64,000 nt of DNA from Zhihengliuella salsuginis (GCF_014651715.1 NZ_BMXK01000005.1:217837-281836); one strand, 5' to 3'. Positions 52,343 to 62,474 are shown, counted from the first letter of the stretch. Made by a program: numbers and translations. The notes: generated by a model from the letters alone, not told the origin.

Positions 52343-52759
52343 TCGGGGACCACCCGCGAAGTGCGCATCCGGGCACAACGGATCGTGCACGTCGAGGCCG
52401 AGTTCTTCCGCGACTGTCAGCATCTGCTGGTCGTGGCTCACCAGTGCTACACCGGTGCCGAGGAGCGAACACGTCGCCAGGTGGATGGCGTCGAGGGACT
52501 TGATGTGCGGCTCGAGCGCGGCTGCGAATCGGAGAACACCATCGTCGATGCCGAAGAAGGAGACGTTGTTCAGCACGTGACCCGCGGAGCGGATGGCCAA
52601 GCCCTCGCGGCGCAGGACGCGGACCGTTTCAAGTTTCAGCAGGCCAGATGAGGCGAACTCGTGCCCCGCAGCTAGTTCCGTCTTCATCCACGATGCGGAT
52701 GAACCAAGCGGGCGCAGAGCCACGTCGAGTGCCACAGACGAATCGAGGTACCAGCGCAT
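52340..52759 (-). CDS. vapC: VapC-type PIN-domain toxin (with Phd antitoxin)
   Basis: The 139-residue PIN protein starts MRWYLDSSVALDVAL with the first Asp, has Glu in SGLLKLETVRVLR, Asp in KSLDAIHLATC and Asp in VALVSHDQQMLTVAEELG. Its ATG overlaps the antitoxin stop by one base (TGATG). It differs clearly from the VapC at 44713, so the island has two unlike TA modules, one at each side of Wadjet. Confidence 0.92.
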   Translation of the reverse strand: MRWYLDSSVALDVALRPLGSSASWMKTELAAGHEFASSGLLKLETVRVLRREGLAIRSAGHVLNNVSFFGIDDGVLRFAAALEPHIKSLDAIHLATCSLLGTGVALVSHDQQMLTVAEELGLDVHDPLCPDAHFAGGPR

Positions 52760-53037
52760 CAGTGTTCGCCCTTCACCCATTCGAGGAGCTCGGCGACCTG
52801 CGCCTGCGTATAGGTGCCCGAATTCTCGGTTGGCCACGGTGTCTCGTCGGACTTGGGGCTGTTGAGGCGGCCTTCGGAACGCAATCTGTCCCAGAGGTCC
52901 GTATGGCCGTCGACAGGCTCGATCCGCCAACGCGGTGTGCCTCGTTCCGTGACGATGACTGCCTCGTCCGCCTCTGAGATCTGGGCGAGCACCTCAGCGG
53001 TCTTCTGGTTCAAGTCTCTCTTGCTGATCGACTTCAT
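52759..53037 (-). CDS. Phd/YefM-type antitoxin
   Basis: The 92-residue protein begins MKSISKRDLNQKTAEVLAQISEADEAVIVTERGTPRWRI, the Phd/YefM DNA-binding fold, and ends with a toxin-binding acidic tail. TACAAT (53044-53049, minus) ends six bases before the ATG, and a TGTC-T-GACA palindrome lies just beyond. It starts 46 bases behind the thiG stop on the same strand. Confidence 0.92.
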   Translation of the reverse strand: MKSISKRDLNQKTAEVLAQISEADEAVIVTERGTPRWRIEPVDGHTDLWDRLRSEGRLNSPKSDETPWPTENSGTYTQAQVAELLEWVKGEH

Positions 53038-53043
53038 GACCCC

Positions 53044-53065
53044 ATTGTAGTACCTCTGTCTGACA
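53044..53065 (-). promoter_or_regulatory. Promoter/operator of Phd-VapC module
   Basis: Minus-strand -10 TACAAT (53044-53049) six bases before the start codon, with the palindrome TGTCTGACA at 53057-53065 as a likely Phd site. Confidence 0.6.
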
Positions 53066-53083
53066 TTAAATCGTGGAGAGTGC

Positions 53084-54139
<1,056 letters not shown>

Positions 54140-54143
<4 letters not shown>

Positions 54144-55393
54144 GTGCTGCTCCTCGTGGTCGTGGGGCCGGCGGTGCCGGCCGGGCGGGTCGGGGCGGAG
54201 GGGGTGAACCGGTCCGGATGGACCGAGGCGAGCAGCTCCGCCGGGGTGGGCGCGGCCGGATCGGTGGCGCCGTCGTCGTGGTCGGCGGGCGCGGGCTCCG
54301 CGACGATCTTCGCGGTGAGGCGGCTGCCGAGCGGGGCGAGCAGGATGCCGTGGCGCGAGTAGCCCGTGGAGACGATCAGGCCGGGGTCGAGGCGGCCGAT
54401 GAGCGGGACGTCGTCCGGGGTGCCGGGGCGGGCGCGGGCGGTGGTCTCGAGCAGGGTGGAGTCGAGCACGCCGGGCAGGATGCGGCGGGCGGATTCGAGC
54501 AGATCGTGCACGCCCTCGGTGCTGACGCCGGGCTCGGAGTCCTCGCGGCTCGTGGCGCCGAGCACCACCGTTCCGTCGACGCGCGGCACCGCGTAGACCG
54601 GACGCCCGTTGACGATCGCGCGGACGATCCGGGTGATGAGCGGGCGGTTGCGCTCGGGCAGGCGCAGGCGGAGGATGTCGCCGTGGATCGGGCGCAGCGG
54701 CAGATCCAGCAGGTCCGCGGCGCCCAGGCCCGTGGCGACGACGGTCTGGTCGGCGGCGAGGCGGCGTCCGTCGTCGAGCTCGACGCCGGTGGTGGCCCCG
54801 CCCGTGGTGGTGAGCGCGGTGACGCGGGAGCGGACGAACTCGGCGCGCGGGTCCGCCTCGAGGCGCGCGATGAGGGCGGCGGTGAGCCGGCGCGGGTCGA
54901 CCTGGTGGTCCTCGGGCAGGTGCACGCCGCCGGCGATCGAGGGGGCCAGGGCGGGCTCGAGTTTGCGCAGCTGCCGGCTCGTGACCGCCTCGACGGGCAG
55001 GCCGGCCGCGCGCTGCAGCGCGACGAGGTCCTCGAGCGCCGTCCGGTCCGCGGCGTCGGCTCCGACGACGACCGTGCCGGTGCGCAGGTAGCCGACGCCG
55101 AAGTCGCGCGCGTCCGTGTCCGCACCGCGATCGGCGCCCTGAGCGTGCTCGCCGCCGGTCGACAGCCGCTCGAGGAACCCGCGGTACATCCGACCGGAGG
55201 CGATCATCAGCCCGAAGAGCGGGCCCTGGCCCCAGATCATCTCGGCGGCGGGGGCCAGCATGCCGGCGGCCGCGTGGCTGGCGCCGGAGGCCGGAGCGGG
55301 GTCGCAGATCGTGACGTCCCAGCCGCGGCTGGTCAGCTCGAAGGCGGTGGCCAGGCCGACGATCCCGGCCCCGGCGACGATCGCATGCGCCAT
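54140..55393 (-). CDS. thiO: Glycine oxidase ThiO
   Basis: The 417-residue FAD enzyme has the dinucleotide loop [35 protein letters not shown] and the C-terminal [16 protein letters not shown]. It oxidises glycine to the dehydroglycine needed by ThiG, the aerobic route. The start codon lies just downstream of a TPP riboswitch, whose 3' end supplies the ribosome binding site GGGAGG. The Pro/Ala-rich last 60 residues are not conserved in the family. Confidence 0.95.
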
Positions 55394-55397
55394 GATT

Positions 55398-55490
55398 CCT
55401 CCCTACGGCGGCATGATCCGCATCAGGTCTGGTGGTCGGCGCCTAACTGCCTCGGCGCCCTCTCAGCCCGGTACGGGCTCCCACGGATTG
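55398..55490 (-). ncRNA. TPP riboswitch upstream of thiOSG
   Basis: On the minus strand the conserved THI-box parts are present: GGGAGCCC start, GGGCTGAGAGGG (CTGAGA at 55461-55466), the variable hairpin GGCGCCG..GGCGCC, then ACCTGATGCGGAT (55416-55428) and ATGCCGCCGTAGGGAGG. The closing GGGAGG is also the thiO ribosome binding site, so thiamine pyrophosphate should block translation. Confidence 0.95.
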
Positions 55491-55495
55491 GCCCC

Positions 55496-55502
55496 TATTG
55501 TA
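55496..55502. promoter_or_regulatory. Symmetric -10 element shared by thiE and thiOSG
   Basis: TATTGTA reads TATTGT on the plus strand, ending six bases before the thiE ATG, and TACAAT on the minus strand, which would start RNA near 55490, exactly the 5' end of the riboswitch. Confidence 0.6.
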
Positions 55503-55507
55503 GACAC

Positions 55508-56224
55508 ATGAGCCACAGCACAGACGCACGCGTGACAGCCGGCGAAGCCTTCGGCCCGGCGGATACGACGACGACGCTGACGCGGTCCGACCGCCTCGAG
55601 CTGCTGGAGCAGACCCGGCTGTACGTGTGCACGAACGCCCGCGAGGAGTCCGGGGACCTGCGCGAGTTCCTGACCGCCGCCTACGCCGGGGGAGTCGGGA
55701 TCATCCAGCTGCGCGACAAGGGCATGGAGGCCGCCGCCGAGATCGACCGCCTCATGGTCCTGGCCGAGGTCGCCCGCGAGCAGGGGGCGCTCTTCTCGGT
55801 GAATGACCGCGCCGACATCGCCGCGCTGACCGGGGCCGACGTGTTGCATCTGGGGCAGGGTGACTTGTCGACTACCCAGGCGCGCACGCTGCTGGGACCC
55901 GACGTCCTGATCGGGCGCAGCACGCACACCCTGACGCAGATCAACGCGGCGAACCAGGACCCGGGGATCGACTACTTCTGCGTCGGTCCGGTGTGGGAGA
56001 CGCCGACCAAGCCCGGCCGTGCCGCCGTCGGGCTGGACCTGCTCGGCTACGCGGCCGCGGTGGCGAAGAAGCCGTGGTTCGCGATCGGCGGCATCGACGC
56101 GCAGCGCCTGCACGAGGTGGCGGAGGCGGGCGCCGAGCGCGTCGTCGTCGTGCGTGCCGTGACGGAGGCCGCGGACCCGGCGGCGGCGGCCCGCGAGCTC
56201 CGTATGGGTTTTAGCGCCGGGTGA
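55508..56224 (+). CDS. thiE: Thiamine-phosphate synthase ThiE
   Basis: The 238-residue TIM barrel joins the pyrimidine and thiazole halves of thiamine. It has [36 protein letters not shown] and [13 protein letters not shown], all substrate-binding motifs. The first 35 residues are a non-conserved extension. TATTGT lies six bases before the ATG, so the mRNA is leaderless and cannot carry a riboswitch, unlike the divergent thiOSG. Its 3' end overlaps the convergent fic-like gene by 14 bp. Confidence 0.95.
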   Translation: MSHSTDARVTAGEAFGPADTTTTLTRSDRLELLEQTRLYVCTNAREESGDLREFLTAAYAGGVGIIQLRDKGMEAAAEIDRLMVLAEVAREQGALFSVNDRADIAALTGADVLHLGQGDLSTTQARTLLGPDVLIGRSTHTLTQINAANQDPGIDYFCVGPVWETPTKPGRAAVGLDLLGYAAAVAKKPWFAIGGIDAQRLHEVAEAGAERVVVVRAVTEAADPAAAARELRMGFSAG

Positions 56225-57440
56225 GGGTTGAGGCGTAGTCGTCGAGGACGCGCAGGATGCCGTCGTGCTGCCAGACGCGATTGCGTTTGAAACCGCTGCG
56301 TTCGCTGAGCACACCGGTTTCGGCCAATTGCGCGAGTGCTCGCTGGGCCGTTGTTCCAGAGGTGTCCAGCAGGCGGGCGACGAGGTGTGCGTTGATGACC
56401 GGGTGCGTCACAAGATGCGGAAGGACCTTCCACGCCGCGGCCTGCCGGCGCAGGGACGACATGCGCTGCCGGGCGGCATCTAGCTGGTCTGCCAGGGAGT
56501 CAACGAGGTCTTCACCTGTCCGGGCGGCGAACCGGGCGGCTCCCGCGAACTCGGCCACGATGGGAGCCGCGTTTCCTGAGCGGTATGCGGTCAGCGCCTC
56601 GAAGTAGGAATCGGTGCGGCGGAGCAGCCCGGCGGAGACGGGTGCCGTGGTCTGTGTCAGGACGCTTTTGGCACGCAGGAGAGCGTGGACGAGCGCGCGG
56701 CCGGTTCTCCCGTTGCCGTCGACGAAGGGGTGGATGGTCTCGAACTGCGCGTGGGCGATGGCGGTTTGCACCAGAACGGGGAGATCGTCCCGGTGCATGA
56801 AGTCCGTCAGGTCGGCGAGGGCAGCGGCCACCAGCCCCGGCTGCGGGGCGACGAAGGATGCGCCGCGGGGGCTGACAGCCGAACGTCCCACCCAGACAAG
56901 CTGCTGGCGCAGGTGGCCGGCGTGCTCTTCCCATCCGCGCTGTCCGGACATCAGCTCGGCATGCATGGTGAGGATTGCGTCGAGGTCCAGCTGGTCCGCG
57001 AGACGCAAGGCCGCCTCCATCGCGCGAACGTTGGCGACCACGACTCGAGCGTTGTCGCTGGTGGATTGATCGAGTTCCGCCAAGGCCAATTGGCGGGCCC
57101 CCACCGTGAGGTTCTCGATCTGGGACGAGGACGTGGACTCGGTGCGCAGGAGCACCGCTGACATGGGCCCGAGGGTCGTCGATTGGGCGCCCAGCTTCGA
57201 GGTCGCGTAGTGATCGAACGATGCCAGCGCCGCGATCGCTTCTTCCGAGTCGGCACTCATGGTTCCGTTCAGCTGGACGGAAAGTTTGGAAATCGGCGGG
57301 ACGACCGCCGAGCGGTAGGGTCCCGAACCGGCGGCGAGAGCGGCGCGCGACGTCATCCCATCCGACTCGGCAATCCACGTGTGGTTCTCGTAGCCGAGAG
57401 GTGGGACCGGCAGCGAAAGGGTACCTTCCGGAGTCTCCAT
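56211..57440 (-). CDS. Fic family protein (AMPylase-like) with C-terminal winged helix
   Basis: The 409-residue protein has the catalytic motif [12 protein letters not shown] at 237-248 and, before it, the class II inhibitory motif SxxxEN (S105-E109-N110). The C-terminus ([31 protein letters not shown]) is a winged-helix DNA-binding unit. Fic enzymes move AMP or phosphate groups to proteins; here self-inhibition is expected. The start codon and the -10 TAAACT (57447-57452, minus, six bases ahead) lie inside a 39-bp inverted repeat, which suggests autorepression through the C-terminal domain. Confidence 0.94.
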   Translation of the reverse strand: METPEGTLSLPVPPLGYENHTWIAESDGMTSRAALAAGSGPYRSAVVPPISKLSVQLNGTMSADSEEAIAALASFDHYATSKLGAQSTTLGPMSAVLLRTESTSSSQIENLTVGARQLALAELDQSTSDNARVVVANVRAMEAALRLADQLDLDAILTMHAELMSGQRGWEEHAGHLRQQLVWVGRSAVSPRGASFVAPQPGLVAAALADLTDFMHRDDLPVLVQTAIAHAQFETIHPFVDGNGRTGRALVHALLRAKSVLTQTTAPVSAGLLRRTDSYFEALTAYRSGNAAPIVAEFAGAARFAARTGEDLVDSLADQLDAARQRMSSLRRQAAAWKVLPHLVTHPVINAHLVARLLDTSGTTAQRALAQLAETGVLSERSGFKRNRVWQHDGILRVLDDYASTLTRR

Positions 57441-57473
57441 AGTTACAGTTTAGCCGAAACTGTAACTATGGAG
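57435..57473. promoter_or_regulatory. 39-bp inverted repeat over the fic start
   Basis: CTCCATAGTTACAGTTT (57435-57451) is the exact reverse complement of 57457-57473, with a five-base centre. The left arm contains the fic ATG (57438-57440) and most of its -10. Confidence 0.85.
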
Positions 57474-57504
57474 AATCTCTAGACACAGTTTCGCCGGCCG
57501 CGCC

Positions 57505-58149
57505 TCAGCGGCCGTTCGCGTCGAGCTCCTGCTTGAGCGGGAAGTACCAGCGCATGACCTGGCGGAGCTTGTCGGAGTCGTCGCGGGCCCAGTTGCGCAT
57601 GATCTCGCCGCCGAAGGAGATCGCCGTGACCGGCTGGGCGCCGGCGGCGACCATCCGGTCGAACGCCCGGTCGTGGGCGACCTGGGAGATGCCGCCGACC
57701 GCGTCGGCGACGGGGAACACCTCGTAGCCCTCGGCCAGCATGTCGAGGGTCGGGAACGTCAGGCAGACCTCGGTCCACAGCCCCGCCATCACGACCTTCC
57801 GCCGCCCGGTGGACTCGACGGCCGCCCTGAACTCGGCGTCCTCCCACGCGTTCACGCCGGTGCGGTCGATCTCCTTCACGCCCGGCAGCTGGTCCTTGAT
57901 CTCCTGGGCCGTGCCCTGGTTGACGCCCATGTCCACGCCGACGGTGGAGAGGACCACCGGGATGTCGTACTTCATCGCGATGCGGCAGAGCGCGCCGACG
58001 TTGAGGTCGATCCGCTCGCGGGTGGCCGACGTGACCGTCCCGTACTGCTCCGGCTGGTAGTCGATCAGCGCCAGCACGCAGTTCTGCGGCGTCAGCAGGT
58101 GGTCCCGGTCCTGGTCCCTGATCGGCTCCGGAGTGAGTTTCTTGTCCAT
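57505..58149 (-). CDS. YcaC-like isochorismatase-family hydrolase
   Basis: The 214-residue protein resembles YcaC: Asp in VLALIDYQPEQYG, the NAWEDAEF segment, and catalytic Cys in MAGLWTEVCLTFPTLDM, then SFGGEIMRNWARDDSDKLR. The substrate of YcaC is unknown. AGGGAG precedes the ATG at 58149, favouring it over a start 32 codons upstream. It stands alone between the fic-like gene and the aldo/keto reductases. Confidence 0.93.
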   Translation of the reverse strand: MDKKLTPEPIRDQDRDHLLTPQNCVLALIDYQPEQYGTVTSATRERIDLNVGALCRIAMKYDIPVVLSTVGVDMGVNQGTAQEIKDQLPGVKEIDRTGVNAWEDAEFRAAVESTGRRKVVMAGLWTEVCLTFPTLDMLAEGYEVFPVADAVGGISQVAHDRAFDRMVAAGAQPVTAISFGGEIMRNWARDDSDKLRQVMRWYFPLKQELDANGR

Positions 58150-58249
58150 CTGTACTCCCTTTCCTGCCCGCGAGGGGCCCAGTCGGCGCACGGGGAGGTG
58201 CCCGTGGCACCAGACTAGGGGGAGCCCCGGTCCGTTGGGTAGCACCCGG

Positions 58250-58283
58250 GCGCAATCCGCCGGGCCGGCGCGGCGGATTGCGC
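58250..58283 (-). terminator. Hairpin after the aldo/keto reductase operon
   Basis: GCGCAATCCGCC (58250-58261) pairs perfectly with 58272-58283 across a ten-base loop, 17 bases past the stop of the reductase at 58301. Confidence 0.75.
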
Positions 58284-58300
58284 GCGCCGCGGCCGGGCCG

Positions 58301-59233
58301 CTACGGGACGGTGTAGCCGGCGGCGCGGACCAGCTCGTACCACTCGGGGCGCGTCAGCGGGATCTCGGAGCCCTGGGCGGCGGCCGCGATGCGCCGCGGC
58401 GTCGTCGTCCCCAGCACGACCTGCATCCGCGCCGGGTGGCGGGTGATCCAGGCCGTGGCGATGGCCAGCGTCGGCACGTCGTACTTCTCGGCCAGCCGGT
58501 CGATCACGGCGTTCAGCTCGGGATACTTGTCCGAGCCGAGGAACGGCCCGTCGAAGAACCCGGCCTGGAACGGCGACCACGCCTGGATCGTGATGTCGTT
58601 CAGCCGGCAGTAGTCGACGATTCCACTATCTCGGGACACGGACTGCTCCAGCCCCTGCATGTTCGCGGCGATGCCCTGGGTGATCATCGGCGCGTGCGTG
58701 ATCGACAGCTGCAGCTGGTTGGCGACGATCGGCTGCCGCACGTACTTCTTGAGCAGCTCGATCTGCCCCGGGGTGTGGTTGGAGACGCCGAACGCGCGCA
58801 CCTTGCCGGACGCCTGCAGGTGGTCGAACGCGCGGGCGACCTCTTCCGGTTCTACCAGAGCGTCGGGGCGGTGCAGCAGCAGGATGTCGATGTAGTCGGT
58901 GCCCAGCGCCTCCAGGGACCCCTCGACCGACGCGGTCAGGTGCTCGTAGGAGAAGTCGAAGTACGGGCCGGGCGTCCGGATCCCGGCCTTGGTCTGGATC
59001 GTGTACTGCTCGCGCTCGGACGGGCTCAGCGCCATCGCCTCGGCGAACCGGCGCTCGCAGCCGTGCGGAGGGGTGCCGTACACGTCGGCGTGGTCGAGGA
59101 ACGTGATGCCGGCGTCGCGGGCGGTGCGCACAATCTCGCGGACCTCGTCGTCGGACTTGTCCTGGATGCGCATCAGACCCTGCACCACGTTGGGTGCGGG
59201 CAGGGCGACGTCGGGCATGGAGAAAGTCTTCAT
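58301..59233 (-). CDS. Aldo/keto reductase (YdhF-like)
   Basis: The 310-residue TIM-barrel reductase shows the catalytic set Asp and Tyr in FLDHADVYG, Lys in IQTKAGIR and His in LLLHRPDALV. The C-terminal GTTTPRRIAAAAQG binds NADPH. It resembles YdhF-type enzymes that reduce aldehydes and ketones. It is 13 bases behind a second AKR gene and divergent from a LysR regulator. Confidence 0.94.
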   Translation of the reverse strand: MKTFSMPDVALPAPNVVQGLMRIQDKSDDEVREIVRTARDAGITFLDHADVYGTPPHGCERRFAEAMALSPSEREQYTIQTKAGIRTPGPYFDFSYEHLTASVEGSLEALGTDYIDILLLHRPDALVEPEEVARAFDHLQASGKVRAFGVSNHTPGQIELLKKYVRQPIVANQLQLSITHAPMITQGIAANMQGLEQSVSRDSGIVDYCRLNDITIQAWSPFQAGFFDGPFLGSDKYPELNAVIDRLAEKYDVPTLAIATAWITRHPARMQVVLGTTTPRRIAAAAQGSEIPLTRPEWYELVRAAGYTVP

Positions 59234-59246
59234 GGGTTCCTTGCTG

Positions 59247-60125
59247 TCAGGCCGCGCTGAGGCGCGACATCTGGTCTTCGGTCAGGGTGAGGCCGGCGGC
59301 CTGCGCGGAGTCCCGCACGCTCTCCGGCCGCGAGGCGCCGGGGATCGGCACGACGACGGGCGCGAGCGCCAGCTCCCAGGCGAGCGTCACCTGGTAGACG
59401 CTGACTCCCAGTTCGGCGGCCACCTCGCCGAAGGCGGCGTGGTTCTCCGCGAGCTCGGCGGCGTTGGCGATGCCGCCGAGCGGGCTCCACGGCAGGAACG
59501 CGATGCCCAGCTCGGCGCAGTGGCGGAGCTCGTTCTCGGAGGAACGGTAGCGCGGGCTGAACTGGTTCTGGACGGAGGTCAGGCGGCCGCCGAGGATGTT
59601 GTTCGCGAGGTCGATCTGCTCGATGTTCGCGTTGGAGATGCCGGCCAGCTGGATGACGCCGTCGTCCAGCAGGTCGCGGACGGCGCCGACGGAATCCTCA
59701 TAGGGGACCTCCGGGTCGGGCCGGTGGAGCTGGTAGAGGCCGATCGCCTCCACGCCCAGCCGGCGCGCGGACTCCTTGGCGGCCTCCTTCAGGCGTTCGG
59801 GGCGGCCGTCCTTGGTCCACGTGCCGTCGCCCGGGCGGATCAGCCCGCCCTTGGTGGCGACCAGGACGTCGTCGGCTCCCGGGCCGTAGTCGCGCAGGGC
59901 GCGGGCGATGAGCTCCTCGTTGTGGCCGGCTTCGTTCGCGTCGCGGTGGTAGGCGTCGGCGGTGTCGATCAGGGTGATTCCGGCGTCGAGCGCGGCGTGG
60001 ATCGTCGCGATGGAGCGCCCGGCGTCGGGGCGGTTCTCGATCGACATGGGCATGCCGCCGAGGCCGATCGCGGAGACGGAGCGGTCGCCGATCGTGCGGG
60101 TCGGGAGTGTGGTGCTGGTCTGCAT
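59247..60125 (-). CDS. Aldo/keto reductase
   Basis: The 292-residue enzyme is another AKR: Asp and Tyr in LIDTADAYHRDANEAGHNEELI, Lys in VATKGGL, His in YQLHRPDPEV, and cofactor motif IPGASRPESVRDSA. AGGAG in the leader supports the ATG at 60125. It is the first gene of the two-AKR operon and only distantly like the second, so substrates probably differ. Confidence 0.94.
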   Translation of the reverse strand: MQTSTTLPTRTIGDRSVSAIGLGGMPMSIENRPDAGRSIATIHAALDAGITLIDTADAYHRDANEAGHNEELIARALRDYGPGADDVLVATKGGLIRPGDGTWTKDGRPERLKEAAKESARRLGVEAIGLYQLHRPDPEVPYEDSVGAVRDLLDDGVIQLAGISNANIEQIDLANNILGGRLTSVQNQFSPRYRSSENELRHCAELGIAFLPWSPLGGIANAAELAENHAAFGEVAAELGVSVYQVTLAWELALAPVVVPIPGASRPESVRDSAQAAGLTLTEDQMSRLSAA

Positions 60126-60168
60126 TCTGGCTCCTTGGTGGTGGACGGGCGTGCCGTGTGTCACTCTA

Positions 60169-60199
60169 GGAACGGTTAATTCAGAAGTCCAACAGTTCC
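60169..60199. promoter_or_regulatory. LysR-type operator candidate
   Basis: GGAACGGTT and AACAGTTCC form nine-base arms with one mismatch in the gap between the divergent AKR and LysR genes. Confidence 0.5.
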
Positions 60200-60230
60200 C
60201 AGCACTGAAAACAAGAACCTGGAGTGGTCA

Positions 60231-61184
60231 ATGGATCTGCGTCAGATGGAGTACCTCGTTGCGCTCGCCGAGGAGCGGCACTTCACGCGGGCCGCCGAGC
60301 TGACCCGCATCTCCCAATCGGGGTTCTCGGCCGCGATCCGCAGCCTCGAGGAGGAGCTCGGCGCGCAGCTGTTCAACCGCACCACGCGCCGGGTCGAGCC
60401 GACCGAGGCCGGGCTGGCGCTGCTCCCGCACGCCCGGGCGATGCTGGCGCAGGCCGCGGGGGCGCGCGACGCCGTCGTGCAGGCCAGCCGGGCCGTGTCC
60501 GGGACGCTGCGGATCGGCTCGGAGCAGTGCCTGGGCGTCGTGGACATCAACCCGCTGCTGGAACGCTTCCACCGGAGGCACCCGGCGGTGGAGACGCACT
60601 TCGCGCAGGCCGGGACGCAGGACCTGCTCGCCATGGTGCGGTCGGGCGACCTGGACGTGGCCTTCGTGGCGACGAACCGGCACTTCGGCACCCTGGCCCA
60701 CCGCGAGCTGGGCCGCGAGCCGCTGGTCTTCCTGGCGGCCCCCGATCACCCGCTGGTGGCCGGAAGCCGCGCGGTTCCCGCCGGTCCGGCGCAGGGGGCT
60801 GCTCCGCGCGACGGGCGCGGCGTGCAGTGGGCGGACCTGGGCGACCAGGACTTCGTGGACTTCAGCGGGGCGTGGGGGATCCGCGAGCTCAACGATTCGG
60901 CCTTCGGGTTCAACGGCGTGCACCGGCGGGTGCGCTGCACGGTGAACGACGTCCACACCCTCCTGGACCTCGTGGCCCGGCGGCTCGGCGTGGCGGTGGT
61001 GCCGCGGCACGTGGCGGCGAAGCCTCAGGCGCAGGGACTGCTGACGCTTCCGCTTCCGGCGGCGGGAACCCCGGAGTGGACGGTGTCGGTGGTGTGGGCC
61101 GGCCGTGAGCGGTCGGAGGCGCCGGCCTCCCACCTGCTCGAGCTCCTCGACGACGCAGCGGCGTGCGGTGCGGACGCCGCCTGA
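60231..61184 (+). CDS. LysR family transcriptional regulator
   Basis: The 317-residue protein has the LysR winged helix (MDLRQMEYLVALAEERHFTRAAELTRISQSGFSAAIRSLEEELGAQLFNRT) and a periplasmic-binding-like effector domain with LRIGSEQCLG; the Cys there could sense oxidants. It diverges from the two aldo/keto reductases, so it most likely activates them in response to an electrophile or redox stress. Confidence 0.94.
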   Translation: MDLRQMEYLVALAEERHFTRAAELTRISQSGFSAAIRSLEEELGAQLFNRTTRRVEPTEAGLALLPHARAMLAQAAGARDAVVQASRAVSGTLRIGSEQCLGVVDINPLLERFHRRHPAVETHFAQAGTQDLLAMVRSGDLDVAFVATNRHFGTLAHRELGREPLVFLAAPDHPLVAGSRAVPAGPAQGAAPRDGRGVQWADLGDQDFVDFSGAWGIRELNDSAFGFNGVHRRVRCTVNDVHTLLDLVARRLGVAVVPRHVAAKPQAQGLLTLPLPAAGTPEWTVSVVWAGRERSEAPASHLLELLDDAAACGADAA

Positions 61185-61307
61185 GCCGCGCTGACTGTCA
61201 TCTGCTCGCCCCACTCTGCCTCCCGTGACCGCAGAACAATAGTGGATAGGTCGACCGGTGATGGTGCGTCAGTGGCACGCGGGGCAGGCGCTGGTGCCGC
61301 AACGACC

Positions 61308-61316
61308 TGTGGATAA
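61308..61316. promoter_or_regulatory. Consensus DnaA box
   Basis: TGTGGATAA is the exact complement of TTATCCACA. It is a single site in a 219-bp gap with no dnaA, dnaN or clustered boxes, so it is not an origin; it may titrate DnaA or regulate the next gene. Confidence 0.45.
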
Positions 61317-61403
61317 CCAGTGCATCGATTGGATGATCCCGCTACCCTCGACGGAAGGAGCAGGTGGGGGAGCCAGCATTCTCAGGACATCGAGGGGTAT
61401 TCA

Positions 61404-62063
61404 GTGGGTCAGTTCGGTATCGCGCGCATGGGCGTCGCAACGGTTGCAGTAGTCGGTGCGCTGGCGTTGAGCGCCTGCAACGGCACGACGGCGCCGCCTG
61501 TGGAATCCCCATCGGCCTCGTCGGCGGCGCCGACCAGCAGTGCGCCGGCATCGCCGACCCCGAAGCCCGCGACCTCGACGTCTCCCGCGGAGAATCTGGA
61601 GCCCCCGGTCATGCCGGAGGAGGCCAAGGAATTCTCGGCCGACGGGTACGAGGCGTTCGTCGAGTACTGGTTCGAGGCCCACGACTACGGGATGCAGTCC
61701 GGAGACACGACTTCTCTTGATGATGTGTCGAACGAGGGGTGCGGGTTCTGCCTAAGCCGAATTGACGATATCGACGGCGTGAATTCCGGGGCGCAATGGG
61801 TTTTTGGTGGTGAACTGATCGCGGATGATATTTCCGCCAGCATGGTTGAAGACGACCAAGGGCTCTATGCGGCGACATTCACTATGCGGCAGGTCCCCGG
61901 GTCGGTATATTCTTATGACGCAGCCGAGAATGAAGTCACTGTGGTCGAAGAAATCGTCGAATCCGAGCGCGCCCTGTTGTTCTTCGCGTTCTATGACGAG
62001 TCCAACGGATGGGATGCGGCGGCGGTCGTGGAGGACTCGGCGGTTGAGGAAGAATCGTCGTGA
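61404..62063 (+). CDS. DUF6318-type lipoprotein
   Basis: The 219-residue protein has a lipobox LSAC after a short signal peptide, a Ser/Pro/Ala-rich linker, and a domain PVMPEEAKEFSADGYEAFVEYWFEAHDYGMQSGDTTSLDDVSNEGCGFC that matches the actinobacterial DUF6318 pattern (YWF..GDT..CGFC). GAGGGG precedes the GTG at 61404. G+C content drops in the second half compared with the rest of the window. Function unknown. Confidence 0.75.
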   Translation: MGQFGIARMGVATVAVVGALALSACNGTTAPPVESPSASSAAPTSSAPASPTPKPATSTSPAENLEPPVMPEEAKEFSADGYEAFVEYWFEAHDYGMQSGDTTSLDDVSNEGCGFCLSRIDDIDGVNSGAQWVFGGELIADDISASMVEDDQGLYAATFTMRQVPGSVYSYDAAENEVTVVEEIVESERALLFFAFYDESNGWDAAAVVEDSAVEEESS

Positions 62064-62416
62064 CTCTTCGTCTGAGACGAGCGGTCGGTGTTGCCTTGGC
62101 AGTGTCCGTACTGTCTTTTGTTCCTCTGCTCCTTCCGCATGGAACGGATTACGCGGCGGCCTGCCCCAAGCCAGAGCAGACGGAGACCAGCGCGAGCGTC
62201 TCCGATGAGGACCTGACCCTCGATGGTGTTTGCGTGCCCGGTGTCGTGACCCCTACCGTCCCGGATACAGGGCCTGTTGGGGAAGAAGGGGCTGGCGGCG
62301 GAGGCGAGCGCGAGGCAACGCCTGTCGTTGATGATGGAAACCGCCACACGTGGGCACATATCTGGCTCTTCCCAGATGAGGGTGTAGGTCGGCCGGGCGC
62401 GTCGGTCCGCAGATAG
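62060..62416 (+). CDS. Small secreted protein of unknown function
   Basis: The 118-residue protein starts with GTG inside the DUF6318 gene's end (GTGA overlap), has a signal peptide (LRRAVGVALAVSVLSFVPLLLPHGTDYAAA), two Cys and a low-complexity acidic/Gly-rich middle. I do not recognise it. Translational coupling suggests that it works with the lipoprotein at the cell surface. Confidence 0.6.
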   Translation: MTLRLRRAVGVALAVSVLSFVPLLLPHGTDYAAACPKPEQTETSASVSDEDLTLDGVCVPGVVTPTVPDTGPVGEEGAGGGGEREATPVVDDGNRHTWAHIWLFPDEGVGRPGASVRR

Positions 62417-62474
62417 ACGTCGAGGTCTCCCGACGATGGAGGTTCCTACGCATCCATCCGAAAGACCTCGACGT
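62417..62474. terminator. Long-loop inverted repeat after the secreted-protein gene
   Basis: ACGTCGAGGTCT (62417-62428) is the exact complement of AGACCTCGACGT (62463-62474), separated by 34 bases. It could end transcription, or be a recombination or regulatory site. Confidence 0.5.
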
